Positions 1 to 8,200 of a stretch of 35,884 nt of DNA are shown one piece after another (position 1 is the first letter of the stretch; each line of letters opens with the position of its first letter). The notes under the pieces were generated by a model that had not been told where the DNA came from, did not search any database, and saw only the letters and a program-made list of their open reading frames with translations. The DNA is from Lachnospiraceae bacterium (GTDB lineage: Bacteria; Bacillota; Clostridia; Lachnospirales; Lachnospiraceae). The position numbers and the translations under genes are program-made. Location of the stretch: assembly GCA_900751785.1 (NCBI GenBank), contig CAADSM010000134.1:1-35884 (forward strand). Reading direction: 5' to 3'.

Positions 1-306
1 AAGCGAAAAGGCGATTGCGGATTATAGTAAAGCAATCGAGCTGAAACCTGATAATGCGGAAGCGTATTATAATCGAGGGTGTACATATGATGACTTAGGA
101 GAAAGCGAAAAGGCGATTGCGGATTATAGTAAAGCAATCGAGCTGAAACCTGATAATGCGGAAGCGTATTATAATCGAGGGGTTATATATGCTGGCTTGG
201 GAGAAAGCGAAAAGGCAATTGCGGATTATAGTCAAGTGATTGAGCTGAATCCTAAGGACAAAGAGGCATATGAAGCAAGGGCAAAAGTTTATTATTCTCT
301 TGGTGA
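1..306 (+). repeat. Tandem 102-bp coding repeats (TPR units)
   Basis: Three head-to-tail 102-bp units at 1-102, 103-204 and 205-306. Units 1 and 2 differ mainly in their last ~23 bases; unit 3 is more diverged. The array continues leftward out of the window, so copy number cannot be counted. Confidence 0.9.
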
Positions 307-352
307 AGAAGAGAAAGCCGCTGCTGACGAAGAAGCAGCATCAAAATTATAA
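1..352 (+). CDS. TPR-repeat protein, 3' fragment
   Basis: The reading frame is open from the window edge (first full codon at 2) to TAA at 350-352, so only the C-terminal ~116 residues are present. They form at least three tetratricopeptide repeats of 34 residues, each of the type AIADYSKAIELKPDNAEAYY followed by NRG and a variable Y-x-x-LGESEK turn. TPR units form helical-hairpin scaffolds for protein-protein contacts; nothing here indicates the partner. The DNA units are 102 bp, and units 1 and 2 are identical for about 79 bases (1-79 and 103-181), while the third has drifted, as is usual for the last unit of an array. The near identity points to recent expansion or gene conversion. The N-terminus and any signal peptide lie outside the window. 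Family assignment is secure; function is unknown. Confidence 0.88.
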   Translation, partial: SEKAIADYSKAIELKPDNAEAYYNRGCTYDDLGESEKAIADYSKAIELKPDNAEAYYNRGVIYAGLGESEKAIADYSQVIELNPKDKEAYEARAKVYYSLGEEEKAAADEEAASKL

Positions 353-394
353 ACCAGCAGGAAGACGAATCCAGAAACGGCAGGACATTGGCAT

Positions 395-424
395 AAAAAT
401 ACGCAGATGTTCTGTCGTATTTTT
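395..424 (+). terminator. Hairpin terminator after the TPR gene
   Basis: AAAAATACG at 395-403 pairs with CGTATTTTT at 416-424, with an inner CAGA/TCTG helix (404-407/411-414). The 3' arm ends in five T residues and the 5' arm starts with five A residues, so it could work on either strand. It lies 43 bp after the TPR stop codon. Confidence 0.65.
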
Positions 425-592
425 GGAATATCTTATGTTACACTGCATTGTGCATTCATATCAATTCCGGCAGGCGAAGATTATTCGCAAAACAGATATT
501 TTATACAAATGGCAGAGCGATGAATAAAAGTGGAAAATGTGTCAAAAAAATTCAATGGTGTGATCGTGCTGGAATCATTGGAAGTGCGCAGC
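425..592. other. Non-coding gap before the thiT promoter
   Basis: About 170 bp with no convincing gene. Short open frames exist on both strands, but none has a good ribosome site or a recognisable protein. An ATG at 520 opens a frame that runs straight through the TPP aptamer, which argues against it being coding. Confidence 0.55.
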
Positions 593-620
593 TTGACATT
601 TCCGCCAATACGTTTAACAT
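593..620 (+). promoter_or_regulatory. Sigma-A-type promoter for riboswitch-thiT
   Basis: Perfect -35 TTGACA at 593-598 and a -10 TAACAT at 615-620 (four of six matches), 16-bp spacer. It predicts a start near 627, about 22 bases before the aptamer's P1 helix. Confidence 0.6.
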
Positions 621-648
621 AGTATCCGACAAAAAACTACATAAGATT

Positions 649-743
649 GATGACAAGGGGAGCTTGCAGTACAGGCTGAGAGGAAGTTGAGGACTTCGAC
701 CCATAACCTGATTTGGATAATGCCAACGTAGGGAAACGTTATC
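649..743 (+). promoter_or_regulatory. TPP (thiamine pyrophosphate) riboswitch aptamer
   Basis: The THI-box consensus blocks are all present in order: GGGGAGC at 657-663, GGCTGAGAGGA at 673-683, a variable hairpin containing GACTTC, CGACCC, AACCTGATTTGGATAATGCC (706-725), and CGTAGGGA near 727-734. P1 can be drawn as GATGAC (649-654) with GTTATC (738-743), allowing one G-U pair. The class senses thiamine pyrophosphate and usually shuts off thiamine synthesis or uptake genes when it is plentiful. The next gene is a ThiT-type thiamine transporter, which agrees. Confidence 0.95.
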
Positions 744-771
744 AGATAGGGAAATTCCCCATCTGATAAAC
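738..771 (+). promoter_or_regulatory. Anti-P1 hairpin of the thiT leader
   Basis: GTTATCAGAT (738-747) pairs with ATCTGATAAAC (761-771, one bulged A), capped by GGG/CCC pairing. The strand 738-743 is also the 3' half of aptamer helix P1, so the two structures exclude each other. This is the expected switch element: without TPP this hairpin wins, with TPP P1 wins. Confidence 0.6.
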
Positions 772-838
772 GCTCCGCGAGGATGCGCAGGGATTCGGAG
801 AAGTATTATGTCGGCTGATGCCGACCCGAATCCCGCGC

Positions 839-868
839 CAAGACTCGCGGGCGAGTCTTGAATTTTCT
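839..868 (+). terminator. Candidate intrinsic terminator in the thiT leader
   Basis: CAAGACTCGC (839-848) and GCGAGTCTTG (851-860) form a perfect 10-bp stem, followed by AATTTTCT. The U tract is short, so termination may be partial. It lies between the riboswitch and thiT, where a regulated terminator would be expected. Confidence 0.45.
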
Positions 869-909
869 GCCCTCTTGTTTTCAATTCTGAGAATGGGAGG
901 GAATTTTTT

Positions 910-1575
910 ATGTTTGATTTTCTTGTTACAGCCGACGGCGGGCTCACGACGGCGGGATACGCGGTATGTGTCATCGCAGGAATCCTGCTTTTTGTGGCGG
1001 CGATCGCATTTGCGGGGAAGGTGTCGGAGAAGAAGAGGATGGGGACGAAGCAGCTGGTATTCTGCGCAGTGACGATGGCGCTGGCATTTGTCACATCTTA
1101 TCTGAAGATTTTTGAGATGCCGTGGGGCGGCAGCGTGACGCTCTGCAGCATGCTTTTCATCGTGCTGGCGGCAAACTGGTACGGACCGAAGACGGGAGTA
1201 CTCGTGGGGCTTGCATATGGGATCCTTCAGTTCCTCCAGGAGCCGTATGTGCTTTCCTTCTTCCAGGTGTGCTGTGATTACATCCTGGCATTTGCAGCCC
1301 TGGGAATCGCCGGATTCTTTGCGAAGAGTAAATACGGTCTGGTGAAAGGATACATTGCTGCAGTGGTCGCGAGGGGCGCGTTCCACGCGCTGGGCGGCTA
1401 TCTGTACTGGATGGACTACATGCCGGATAATTTCCCGCAGTCCTTGAGAAGCCTTTACCCGATCCTGTACAACTACAGCTACCTGCTTGTGGAGGCAGTG
1501 ATCACGATCATTATCATCTCGATCCCGGCAGTGTCGAAAGGGCTGAACAGAGTGAAGCAGACAGCGCTGGAGTAA
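910..1575 (+). CDS. thiT: ECF transporter S component ThiT, thiamine uptake
   Basis: A 221-residue, strongly hydrophobic protein with about six membrane segments. It matches the ThiT family, the thiamine-binding subunit that docks onto the shared ECF energising module (EcfA, EcfA', EcfT; not in this window). Family marks are FEMPWGGSVTLCSM at residues 68-81, the YGILQF segment, the GGYLYW stretch (162-167) and the LYNYSYLL segment (186-193), which corresponds to the aromatic/Asn ligand region of characterised ThiT proteins. The start is ATG 910 with GGGAGG at 895-900, nine bases upstream. The TPP riboswitch just upstream independently supports thiamine as substrate. It appears monocistronic, with a terminator 25 bp downstream. 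Confidence 0.93.
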   Translation: MFDFLVTADGGLTTAGYAVCVIAGILLFVAAIAFAGKVSEKKRMGTKQLVFCAVTMALAFVTSYLKIFEMPWGGSVTLCSMLFIVLAANWYGPKTGVLVGLAYGILQFLQEPYVLSFFQVCCDYILAFAALGIAGFFAKSKYGLVKGYIAAVVARGAFHALGGYLYWMDYMPDNFPQSLRSLYPILYNYSYLLVEAVITIIIISIPAVSKGLNRVKQTALE

Positions 1576-1599
1576 AATATGGTATCGTATATATGAATG

Positions 1600-1629
1600 C
1601 ACCGCGGAGATCCCGCGGTGTTTTCGTTT
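1600..1629 (+). terminator. Intrinsic terminator of thiT
   Basis: CACCGCGG (1600-1607) pairs with CCGCGGTG (1613-1620), followed by TTTTCGTTT. Canonical form, 25 bp after the thiT stop. Confidence 0.85.
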
Positions 1630-1717
1630 AACTGATTCAGCCATGACGCTGCATTTTCCTATCCGTGGGTACGGGGGGAACGGCAGCCCATATGATAAGA
1701 AATTTTTAAGATTTACA

Positions 1718-1746
1718 TTGAGGTTTTTTTAATTCGCATTTACTAT
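1718..1746 (+). promoter_or_regulatory. Possible promoter of the two-component operon
   Basis: TTGAGG at 1718-1723 and TACTAT at 1741-1746, spacer 17 bp, in an AT-rich patch about 70 bp before the regulator gene. Both boxes match the consensus at four of six positions. Confidence 0.4.
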
Positions 1747-1814
1747 GGTATGTATGAACAAAAGGCAGCAGCCGCAAGGGCTGAAATACAGGCAGGACAG
1801 GGGGGGAGCAGCTT

Positions 1815-2522
1815 ATGGACAGAGAAACGATCCTTGTGGTGGACGACAGCAGAGAGATCGTCTACTCGATCAGCGAACTGCTGAAATATGAAGGCTATCA
1901 AGTAGTGAAGGCGTATGACGGGATGGAGGCACTTGACGCGCTGGAGAAGGAGAAGATCGACCTTATCCTCCTGGATGTGATGATGCCGAAGATGAACGGA
2001 CTGTCGGTGCTGATGAAGCTCAGAGAGCGCCACAGGATACCGGTGATCATCCTCTCGGCGAAGACAGAGGAGAGCGACAAGGTATCGGGGCTTGTTCTCG
2101 GGGCGGATGATTATGTGGAGAAGCCGTACAATGCGTCGGAGCTGATCGCGCGGGTGAAGGCACATCTGCGGAGATATCATGCCTGGGGCGGCGCGGCGCC
2201 GAAGACAGATGAAGACCGGATCGTGAACGGGGGACTTGTGCTGGATAAGAAGCAGAGGCTTGTCATTGTCGAGGGGGAGGAAGTGCATCTGACTGCGACA
2301 GAGTATAAGATCCTCGAGCTCCTCATGGAGCATCTGGGGCAGGTGTTTTCCGCGGAGCAGATCTATGAAAATGTCTGGCAGGAATCGGCAAATTACGCGG
2401 TGGAGAACACGGTGATGGTGCATATCAGGCATATAAGAGAAAAGGTCGAGATTGATACAAGGAAACCAAGATATGTAAAGGTGGTGTGGGGAATTGGCTA
2501 CAAAATGGAAAAATACAAGTGA
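1815..2522 (+). CDS. OmpR/PhoB-family response regulator
   Basis: A 235-residue DNA-binding regulator. The receiver domain (about 4-120) has the acidic pair D10-D11, phospho-acceptor D54 in LLDVMMP, S81 and K103-P104 in the DDYVEKP motif, so all switch residues are present. A winged-helix output domain of the OmpR type fills 130-232 (TATEYKILELLMEH recognition scaffold, then VHIRHIREKVE and VWGIGYKM at the end). The start ATG follows a purine-rich GGGGGGAG ribosome site. The downstream kinase gene overlaps its end by 29 bp, so the pair is translated together. It resembles VanR-type regulators of Firmicutes, but no vancomycin-resistance genes are nearby; the target genes are unknown. Confidence 0.92.
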   Translation: MDRETILVVDDSREIVYSISELLKYEGYQVVKAYDGMEALDALEKEKIDLILLDVMMPKMNGLSVLMKLRERHRIPVIILSAKTEESDKVSGLVLGADDYVEKPYNASELIARVKAHLRRYHAWGGAAPKTDEDRIVNGGLVLDKKQRLVIVEGEEVHLTATEYKILELLMEHLGQVFSAEQIYENVWQESANYAVENTVMVHIRHIREKVEIDTRKPRYVKVVWGIGYKMEKYK

Positions 2523-3756
2523 AAAATGGAAGGAGATCAATGCCAGGAACCGGGATCTGATCATGGTGCTGGGAGTAGGGGCGATGGCCGGCGGTCTCTT
2601 TTTCATCCTTATGAATGTGATCTACAGAGGATATTATTCGGATGCGGCCAGCCTGATCTTCAGTGCGATCGGAAACGTGTCATTCGGAGGAGGCTCCATA
2701 CTCCTTGTCAACAATTTCCTGAGCAGAAAGTACGGAGAGTGGAAGTGCGAAACTGATGATTATTATGAGGAGTGGAAAGAAAAAGTATGGGAGCAGGACA
2801 AGAAGATCCTGAAGGCTGCGGGCATTGTGCTGTTCCTGGCGTGCATGTACCTTCTGAGCATAGTGACAGAGGGGTATGCGTATACGGGGGCGGGATATAT
2901 GACGGTGATCACTGTTTTTATCCAAACTGCGCTGTGCTTGACACTGTCGCGCCGGTTCTGGCAGAGGAAGCTGGATTTTATCATCGACCATCTGGAGGAG
3001 ATGACGGAACAGCGGATCAGCGAAGCGCTGGAGATTGAGAGAAAGAGCCTGGAAAAGGTGTCGCGGAGCGATCAGCTCAGAGTGGATCTGATCACAAATG
3101 TGTCCCATGACCTGAAGACGCCGCTGACGTCCATGGTGGGCTATATCGAGCTGATCAAAAAGGAAGAGCTCAGTGATGTGGTGAAGGATTACATTGACGT
3201 TATCTCGGAGCGCGCGGAGAAGCTCAAGGAAATGATAAACAGCCTGTTTTCGCTGGCAAAGGCAAGCAGCGGCAATGTGGAGCTCCATGTGGAGAGGTTC
3301 GAGGTGAACCGTCTGATCGGCCAGATCTTCGCGGATCTGGATGACCGGATAAAGGAGAGCGGCTTAAGCTTTGTGGAGCAGCTCACGGATGAAAACACAG
3401 AGATCGAGACCGATAATATGTATCTCTACAGGATCGTCCAGAATCTGCTCGAGAACGCTCTGAAATATTCCGCAAAGGGAACCCGGGTGTTCGTGAAGAC
3501 GTACAGGAAAGTGAAAGAGCCCGGACAGGCAGAGAGACTCTGCCTGGAGATCACCAATACGGCCGGGTATTATATGGACTTTACAAAGGAGGATATCGTA
3601 GAGCGGTTTGCAAGAGGCGACAAGTCCCGGAGCAGCGAGGGAAACGGGCTGGGACTGGCGATCGTGAGCACTTATACAAAAGCACTGGGCGGTGAGTTTG
3701 ACATCCGGATCGACTGCGATCAGTTCAAGGCGTGTCTGGAGTTCCCTGCCCCTTGA
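2494..3756 (+). CDS. Sensor histidine kinase, four-TM, partner of the upstream regulator
   Basis: A 420-residue membrane kinase. Four hydrophobic segments (about 23-45, 54-75, 108-127, 134-153) leave almost no extracellular domain, so it probably senses a membrane signal or a partner protein. A coiled stretch (165-190) leads to the HisKA domain with phospho-accepting H205 in SHDLKTPLTSM, then an ATPase domain with N-box NLLENALKYS (317-326) and G-box GNGLGLAIV (383-391). The F-box region is present as ERFARGDKSR. The start used is TTG 2494, inside the end of the regulator gene, with a GGTGG-rich ribosome site about nine bases upstream. The next in-frame ATG is 2563, which would remove 23 residues but keep all TM segments. 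Signal unknown. Confidence 0.9.
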   Translation: MATKWKNTSEKWKEINARNRDLIMVLGVGAMAGGLFFILMNVIYRGYYSDAASLIFSAIGNVSFGGGSILLVNNFLSRKYGEWKCETDDYYEEWKEKVWEQDKKILKAAGIVLFLACMYLLSIVTEGYAYTGAGYMTVITVFIQTALCLTLSRRFWQRKLDFIIDHLEEMTEQRISEALEIERKSLEKVSRSDQLRVDLITNVSHDLKTPLTSMVGYIELIKKEELSDVVKDYIDVISERAEKLKEMINSLFSLAKASSGNVELHVERFEVNRLIGQIFADLDDRIKESGLSFVEQLTDENTEIETDNMYLYRIVQNLLENALKYSAKGTRVFVKTYRKVKEPGQAERLCLEITNTAGYYMDFTKEDIVERFARGDKSRSSEGNGLGLAIVSTYTKALGGEFDIRIDCDQFKACLEFPAP

Positions 3757-3781
3757 ATCCCGCGTTCCCCTGTAGTAGAAT
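3753..3781 (+). promoter_or_regulatory. Promoter for brnQ
   Basis: TTGAAT at 3753-3758, 17-bp spacer, TAGAAT at 3776-3781. The -35 overlaps the kinase stop codon. It would give a leader of about 70 bases before the brnQ ATG. Confidence 0.6.
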
Positions 3782-3859
3782 GGCTGTATACATCTCATGG
3801 CCGCGGCATATCAGCCGCTGTGCCGGAGAAAGACAGAGCTGACGGGGGACGGGAAAAGG

Positions 3860-5209
3860 ATGAAAAAGCTTAGATTCAGAGATATTATATTTGTGGCGAG
3901 TATGCTGTTCGGTATGTTTTTCGGGGCGGGCAATCTGATCTTCCCGGCATCCATGGGACAGCTTGCAGGGAGCAATATGTGGCAGGCGGCCGCCGGTTTT
4001 CTTATCACCGGCGTAGGCCTGCCTCTTCTTGGTGTTGCGGCGCTGGGGATCAGCAGAGAGGAAAGCCTTCTTGAGCTGAGCAGCCGGGTGGGGAAACGGT
4101 ACGGACTCTTCTTCACCTGCGCGCTTTATCTCGCGATCGGACCGTTCCTTGCGATCCCGCGCTGTGCTACGGTTTCATTTACGGTCGGGGTAGAGCGGAT
4201 CCTTCCGGCGGAGATGCAGACGATTGCTCTGGTGGTGTTTTCAGCAGTGTTCTTCGCGGCGACGCTTTTCTTTTCCCTGCGGCCGGGAGAGATTCTGACC
4301 TGGGTGGGAAAAGTGCTGAACCCGCTTTTCCTATGCCTCCTGGGAGTCCTTGTCATCCGCGCTGTCATATCACCGATGGGGGAGATATCGGAGATCCCGG
4401 CTTCCGGAGCTTATGAGTCGGCAGCATTTTTCACAGGGATGCTGGAAGGATACAATACAATGGATGTGCTGGCAGGCCTTGCGTTCGGGATCGTGGTAGT
4501 GGATGTGATCCGGAGCCTGGGCGTCAAGGAGCCGGCAGAAGTGGCGGGCAATACAGTGAAGGCAGGGGCGTTCAGCGCGCTCCTGATGGCGGTGATCTAT
4601 GTCCTGGTCACGGTTGTGGGCGCTCAGAGCCGGGGTGTATTTCCGGCAGCGGCCAACGGAGGGGAAGCGCTCGCACAGATCGCGGAATACTATTTCGGAG
4701 GCGCCGGTGCGGTCATCCTGGCGGCAACCGTCGCCGTGGCGTGCCTGAAGACTGCGGTGGGGCTGATCACAAGCTGTGGAGAGACCTTTGTCAAGATCTT
4801 CCCGGCAGGTCCTTCGTATCACTTCTGGGCAGTATCATTCTGCATCCTGTCGTTTCTTGTGGCGAATCTCGGGCTGGATGCGATCATCGCGTTCTCCATG
4901 CCGGTCCTGATGTTCCTGTATCCGCTGGCAGTGGCTTTGATCCTGCTCACGCTTTTCGGGCGCTTCTTCAAGGATGACAGACGAGTGCTCCGTTGGACGA
5001 TCGGGTTTACGGCGGCGGGAGCGGTCTTTGACTTTTTGAGAGCGCTTCCGGCAGGGGTGAAGGATGCTCTGCATCTTGAGGCGCTGATACAGGCTGCGTC
5101 GGGAGTCCTTCCTTTTTCAGAGCAGGGCTTCGGCTGGGTGTGCCCGGCGCTGGCAGGACTGCTGATCGGGCTTGCAGTCCATTTTGTATCTGAAAAGAAA
5201 CGGAAGTGA
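3860..5209 (+). CDS. brnQ: Branched-chain amino-acid carrier, BrnQ family
   Basis: A 449-residue polytopic protein with about 12 membrane segments, the usual size for LIVCS-family carriers that import Leu, Ile and Val with Na+ or H+. The N-terminal signature MLFGMFFGAGNLIFPASMG (residues 15-33) is the family hallmark, followed by the GFLITGVGLPLLGVAALG helix. The frame is open back to 3797, but ATG 3860 is preferred: the protein then begins MKKLRFRD directly before TM1 as in relatives, and a GGGGG run at 3844-3848 can act as ribosome site. The upstream extension is basic and unlike the family. Its own promoter separates it from the kinase. Which of the three amino acids it prefers cannot be read. 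Confidence 0.9.
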   Translation: MKKLRFRDIIFVASMLFGMFFGAGNLIFPASMGQLAGSNMWQAAAGFLITGVGLPLLGVAALGISREESLLELSSRVGKRYGLFFTCALYLAIGPFLAIPRCATVSFTVGVERILPAEMQTIALVVFSAVFFAATLFFSLRPGEILTWVGKVLNPLFLCLLGVLVIRAVISPMGEISEIPASGAYESAAFFTGMLEGYNTMDVLAGLAFGIVVVDVIRSLGVKEPAEVAGNTVKAGAFSALLMAVIYVLVTVVGAQSRGVFPAAANGGEALAQIAEYYFGGAGAVILAATVAVACLKTAVGLITSCGETFVKIFPAGPSYHFWAVSFCILSFLVANLGLDAIIAFSMPVLMFLYPLAVALILLTLFGRFFKDDRRVLRWTIGFTAAGAVFDFLRALPAGVKDALHLEALIQAASGVLPFSEQGFGWVCPALAGLLIGLAVHFVSEKKRK

Positions 5210-5266
5210 CAAGGTGTGTTTTGCCCGCTTCGATTTTGATAAATAAAGTACCGAGAGGTGATTTCA

Positions 5267-8200
5267 ATGTACATAGCAGATTTACATATCCATTCCCGCT
5301 ATTCGCGGGCGACGAGCAGGGACTGCACGCCGGAGCATCTCGACCTCTGGGCGAGGAGGAAGGGAATCCATATCGTGGGAACCGGTGATTTCACGCATCC
5401 GGCATGGCGGGAGGAGCTGACGGAGAAGCTGGAACCGGCGGAGGACGGTCTTTACGTGCTCAAGGATGAGTACCGGATCAGGGAAGAAGGCGTGCCGGGG
5501 GAAATGATCCCCCGCTTTGTGGTCACAGGCGAGATCAGTTCGATCTACAAGAAGAACGGCAAAGTCCGCAAGGTGCACAGCCTCATCCTTCTTCCGGGGC
5601 TGGAGGATGCCGAGAGGATTTCCGCGAAGCTGGAGCAGATCGGGAATATCCATTCCGACGGCCGGCCGATCCTTGGGCTGGACTGCCATGATCTTCTGGA
5701 GATCATACTGGAGCTCTGTCCGGCGGCGGTCTATGTTCCGGCGCATATCTGGACGCCGCATTTTTCTCTGTTCGGCGCGTTCTCCGGATTTGACACGGCA
5801 GAGGAGTGTTTTGAAGATCTTACGCCGTATATCCATGCTATGGAGACCGGGCTTTCCTCGGATCCGCCGATGAACTGGCGGGTGTCCGCCCTGGACCGCT
5901 TCCAGCTCATCTCCAATTCAGACGCCCACTCTCCGGCAAAGCTGGGGCGGGAGGCCAGCCTGTTCGATATCCCTATGTCATACGAAGGGCTGGCAAAGGC
6001 GATCCAGACCGGAGAAGGGCTTGGCGGGACGATCGAGTTCTTCCCGGAAGAGGGCAAATATCACATGGACGGGCACAGAAAATGCAATCTCTGCCTGACT
6101 CCATCTGAGACGATGAAGTACAACGGGAAATGCCCGGTGTGCGGAAGGAAGATCACGATCGGAGTCTCGCATCGGGTGGAGGAGCTTGCGGACCGCCCGG
6201 AGGATTATGTCCGTGAAAATGCAAAGCGCTTCGAGAGTCTCGTGCCGCTCCCGGAGGTCATCGGCGCCTCTCTCGGAGTATCTGCGGCGAGCAAAAAGGC
6301 GGAGCGGGAATATCACAGGATCCTTTCTGAGCTGGGACCGGAATTTGAGATATTAAGAAATCTTCCGCTGGAAGAGATCCGGAGGGTATCCGGGACTCGG
6401 GTCGCGGAAGGGATCGGCAGGCTCCGCAGCGGCCAGGTGGAGCGCATTCCGGGATTCGACGGGGAATACGGCGTGATCCGCCTGTTCAGTGCGGAAGAGC
6501 TGAACAATACGGAAGGGCAGATGAATTTCTTCGATCTGCTTGGAGCAGGTGCGGCGTGCGGGAACGGAAAAGCTGCCGGCAGAGGTACGGCAGAGACGCA
6601 TGGGAAAATGCAAAAGGAAGAGACTGAACCGGAGGCCCATCTGCATGACGGGCCGGATGAGGGGAAGAAACAGGAGAGGGAACAGAATAAGAAAGCGGGC
6701 GGAGCGGGCACAGCGCCTGTGCTGAACCAGGAGCAGGAATATGCGGTGAGGTGCAGCTCGCCCTATATCGCTGTGAAAGCGGGACCCGGCACGGGGAAGA
6801 CGAAGACACTCGTCTCGCGGCTTAAGTATCTCCTGGAGTACCGGAAAGTGAAGCCGGCGGACATTACCGCGGTTACATTTACGAATCAGGCTGCCGCGGA
6901 GATGCGGGAGAGGATCGAGAGAGAGACAGGCAGGAGGCAGGCGGCGCGCTCCATGCAGATCGGAACCTTCCATGCGATCTGCCTGAATTTCCTGAAGGAG
7001 CAGGGCGAGGCCTCTGTGCTGATCACGGACGAGGAACAGCGCAGGCTGGCGGAAGATGCGGTCGCCGAGAGCGGGATCCCGCTGAGCGTGAAGAGATTCC
7101 TGGAGGCAGTCTCAAGGTGCAAGTCCGGAATGACGGCAGGGCTGGAGGAGGAAAAAATATCAGAGGCGCTGTGGCAGCAGGCATTCCGGCTCTATGAAGA
7201 GAAAAAGAAGGCCCGGGGGCTGTGGGATTTTGACGATCTTCTGCTGCGCACGGCAGAGCGGATCGAGAGCGGAGAAGTCAGCGAAGGCTGGGAGAGACAG
7301 TTCCGCTATCTGCTCGTCGATGAGTTCCAGGACATCAATCCGGCGCAGTTCCGTCTGGTAAAGCTGTGGAGCAGCGCCGGGCGGGAGCTGTTTGTGATCG
7401 GGGATCCGGATCAGTCGATCTATGGGTTCCGCGGAGCAGATGCGGCATGCTTTGAGAAGCTCGAACGGGAATACTGCAGTCTTGAGACTGTGACGCTGAA
7501 GGAGAATTACCGCTCGTCGCCTCAGATCCTGAACGCGGCTCTGGAGGTCATCTCACAGAGCGGCGCGCAGAGTGCGGAAGAAAACGCAGTGCGGGACATG
7601 GACCAGGGCGGACGCGCGCTTAAGCCGAACTGTCCGGATAATCTCCCTGTCCGTCTGGTCCGGGCGGGAAGCGCTATGGGAGAAGCTGTCTTCATCGCGA
7701 AGGAGATCAACCGTCTGGTCGGCGGCATCGGAATGCTGGAGGCCCATCAGGCGGCGTGGGATATGGGAGAGCGGCGTCCGAGAGGATTTGACGAGATCGC
7801 GGTCCTCTGCCGGACCCACCACCAGGCTGAGCTTGTGGAGAAGTGCCTGAAGAAGGAGAACATTCCGTATGTTGTGGCGGGGCGGGAGGATTTCCTTGAG
7901 GACAGGCTCGTCCAGGAGAGCCTCTGCTTCTTCCGGTATCTGGAGGCACCCTCGGATCTTTCCTCCCTGCAGTCCTGCGCGGAGCAGCTCTGGAAGCTGG
8001 AGTGGAATGATATGACAGCGGAGATCGTAAGGGCCGCTGCGGATAAATTCCGTCCTCTGTATCAGAAGAAAAAGCCGCAGAAGTTCCTGGAACAGTGGAT
8101 GGAAGAGATGGGGCTTTCGGACAGCCCGGCCATGCAGAAGCTTCTGCAGATGACCGTGTGCTATAAGACCATGCCGGAGTTCCAGGCAGCGCTGGAGCTT

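Noticed and set aside
448..690. 80-codon frame before thiT
   Set aside because: Runs through the TPP aptamer and has no supported start; the RNA explanation is far stronger.
742..1644. 300-codon open frame on the minus strand over thiT
   Set aside because: Highly basic, no ribosome site, antisense to a well-supported membrane protein and across the riboswitch; GC-rich codon shadow.
1815..3756. Vancomycin-resistance regulator pair
   Set aside because: The regulator resembles VanR in general form, but no vanH, vanA/B/G or vanX-type genes are nearby, so a resistance role is not supported.
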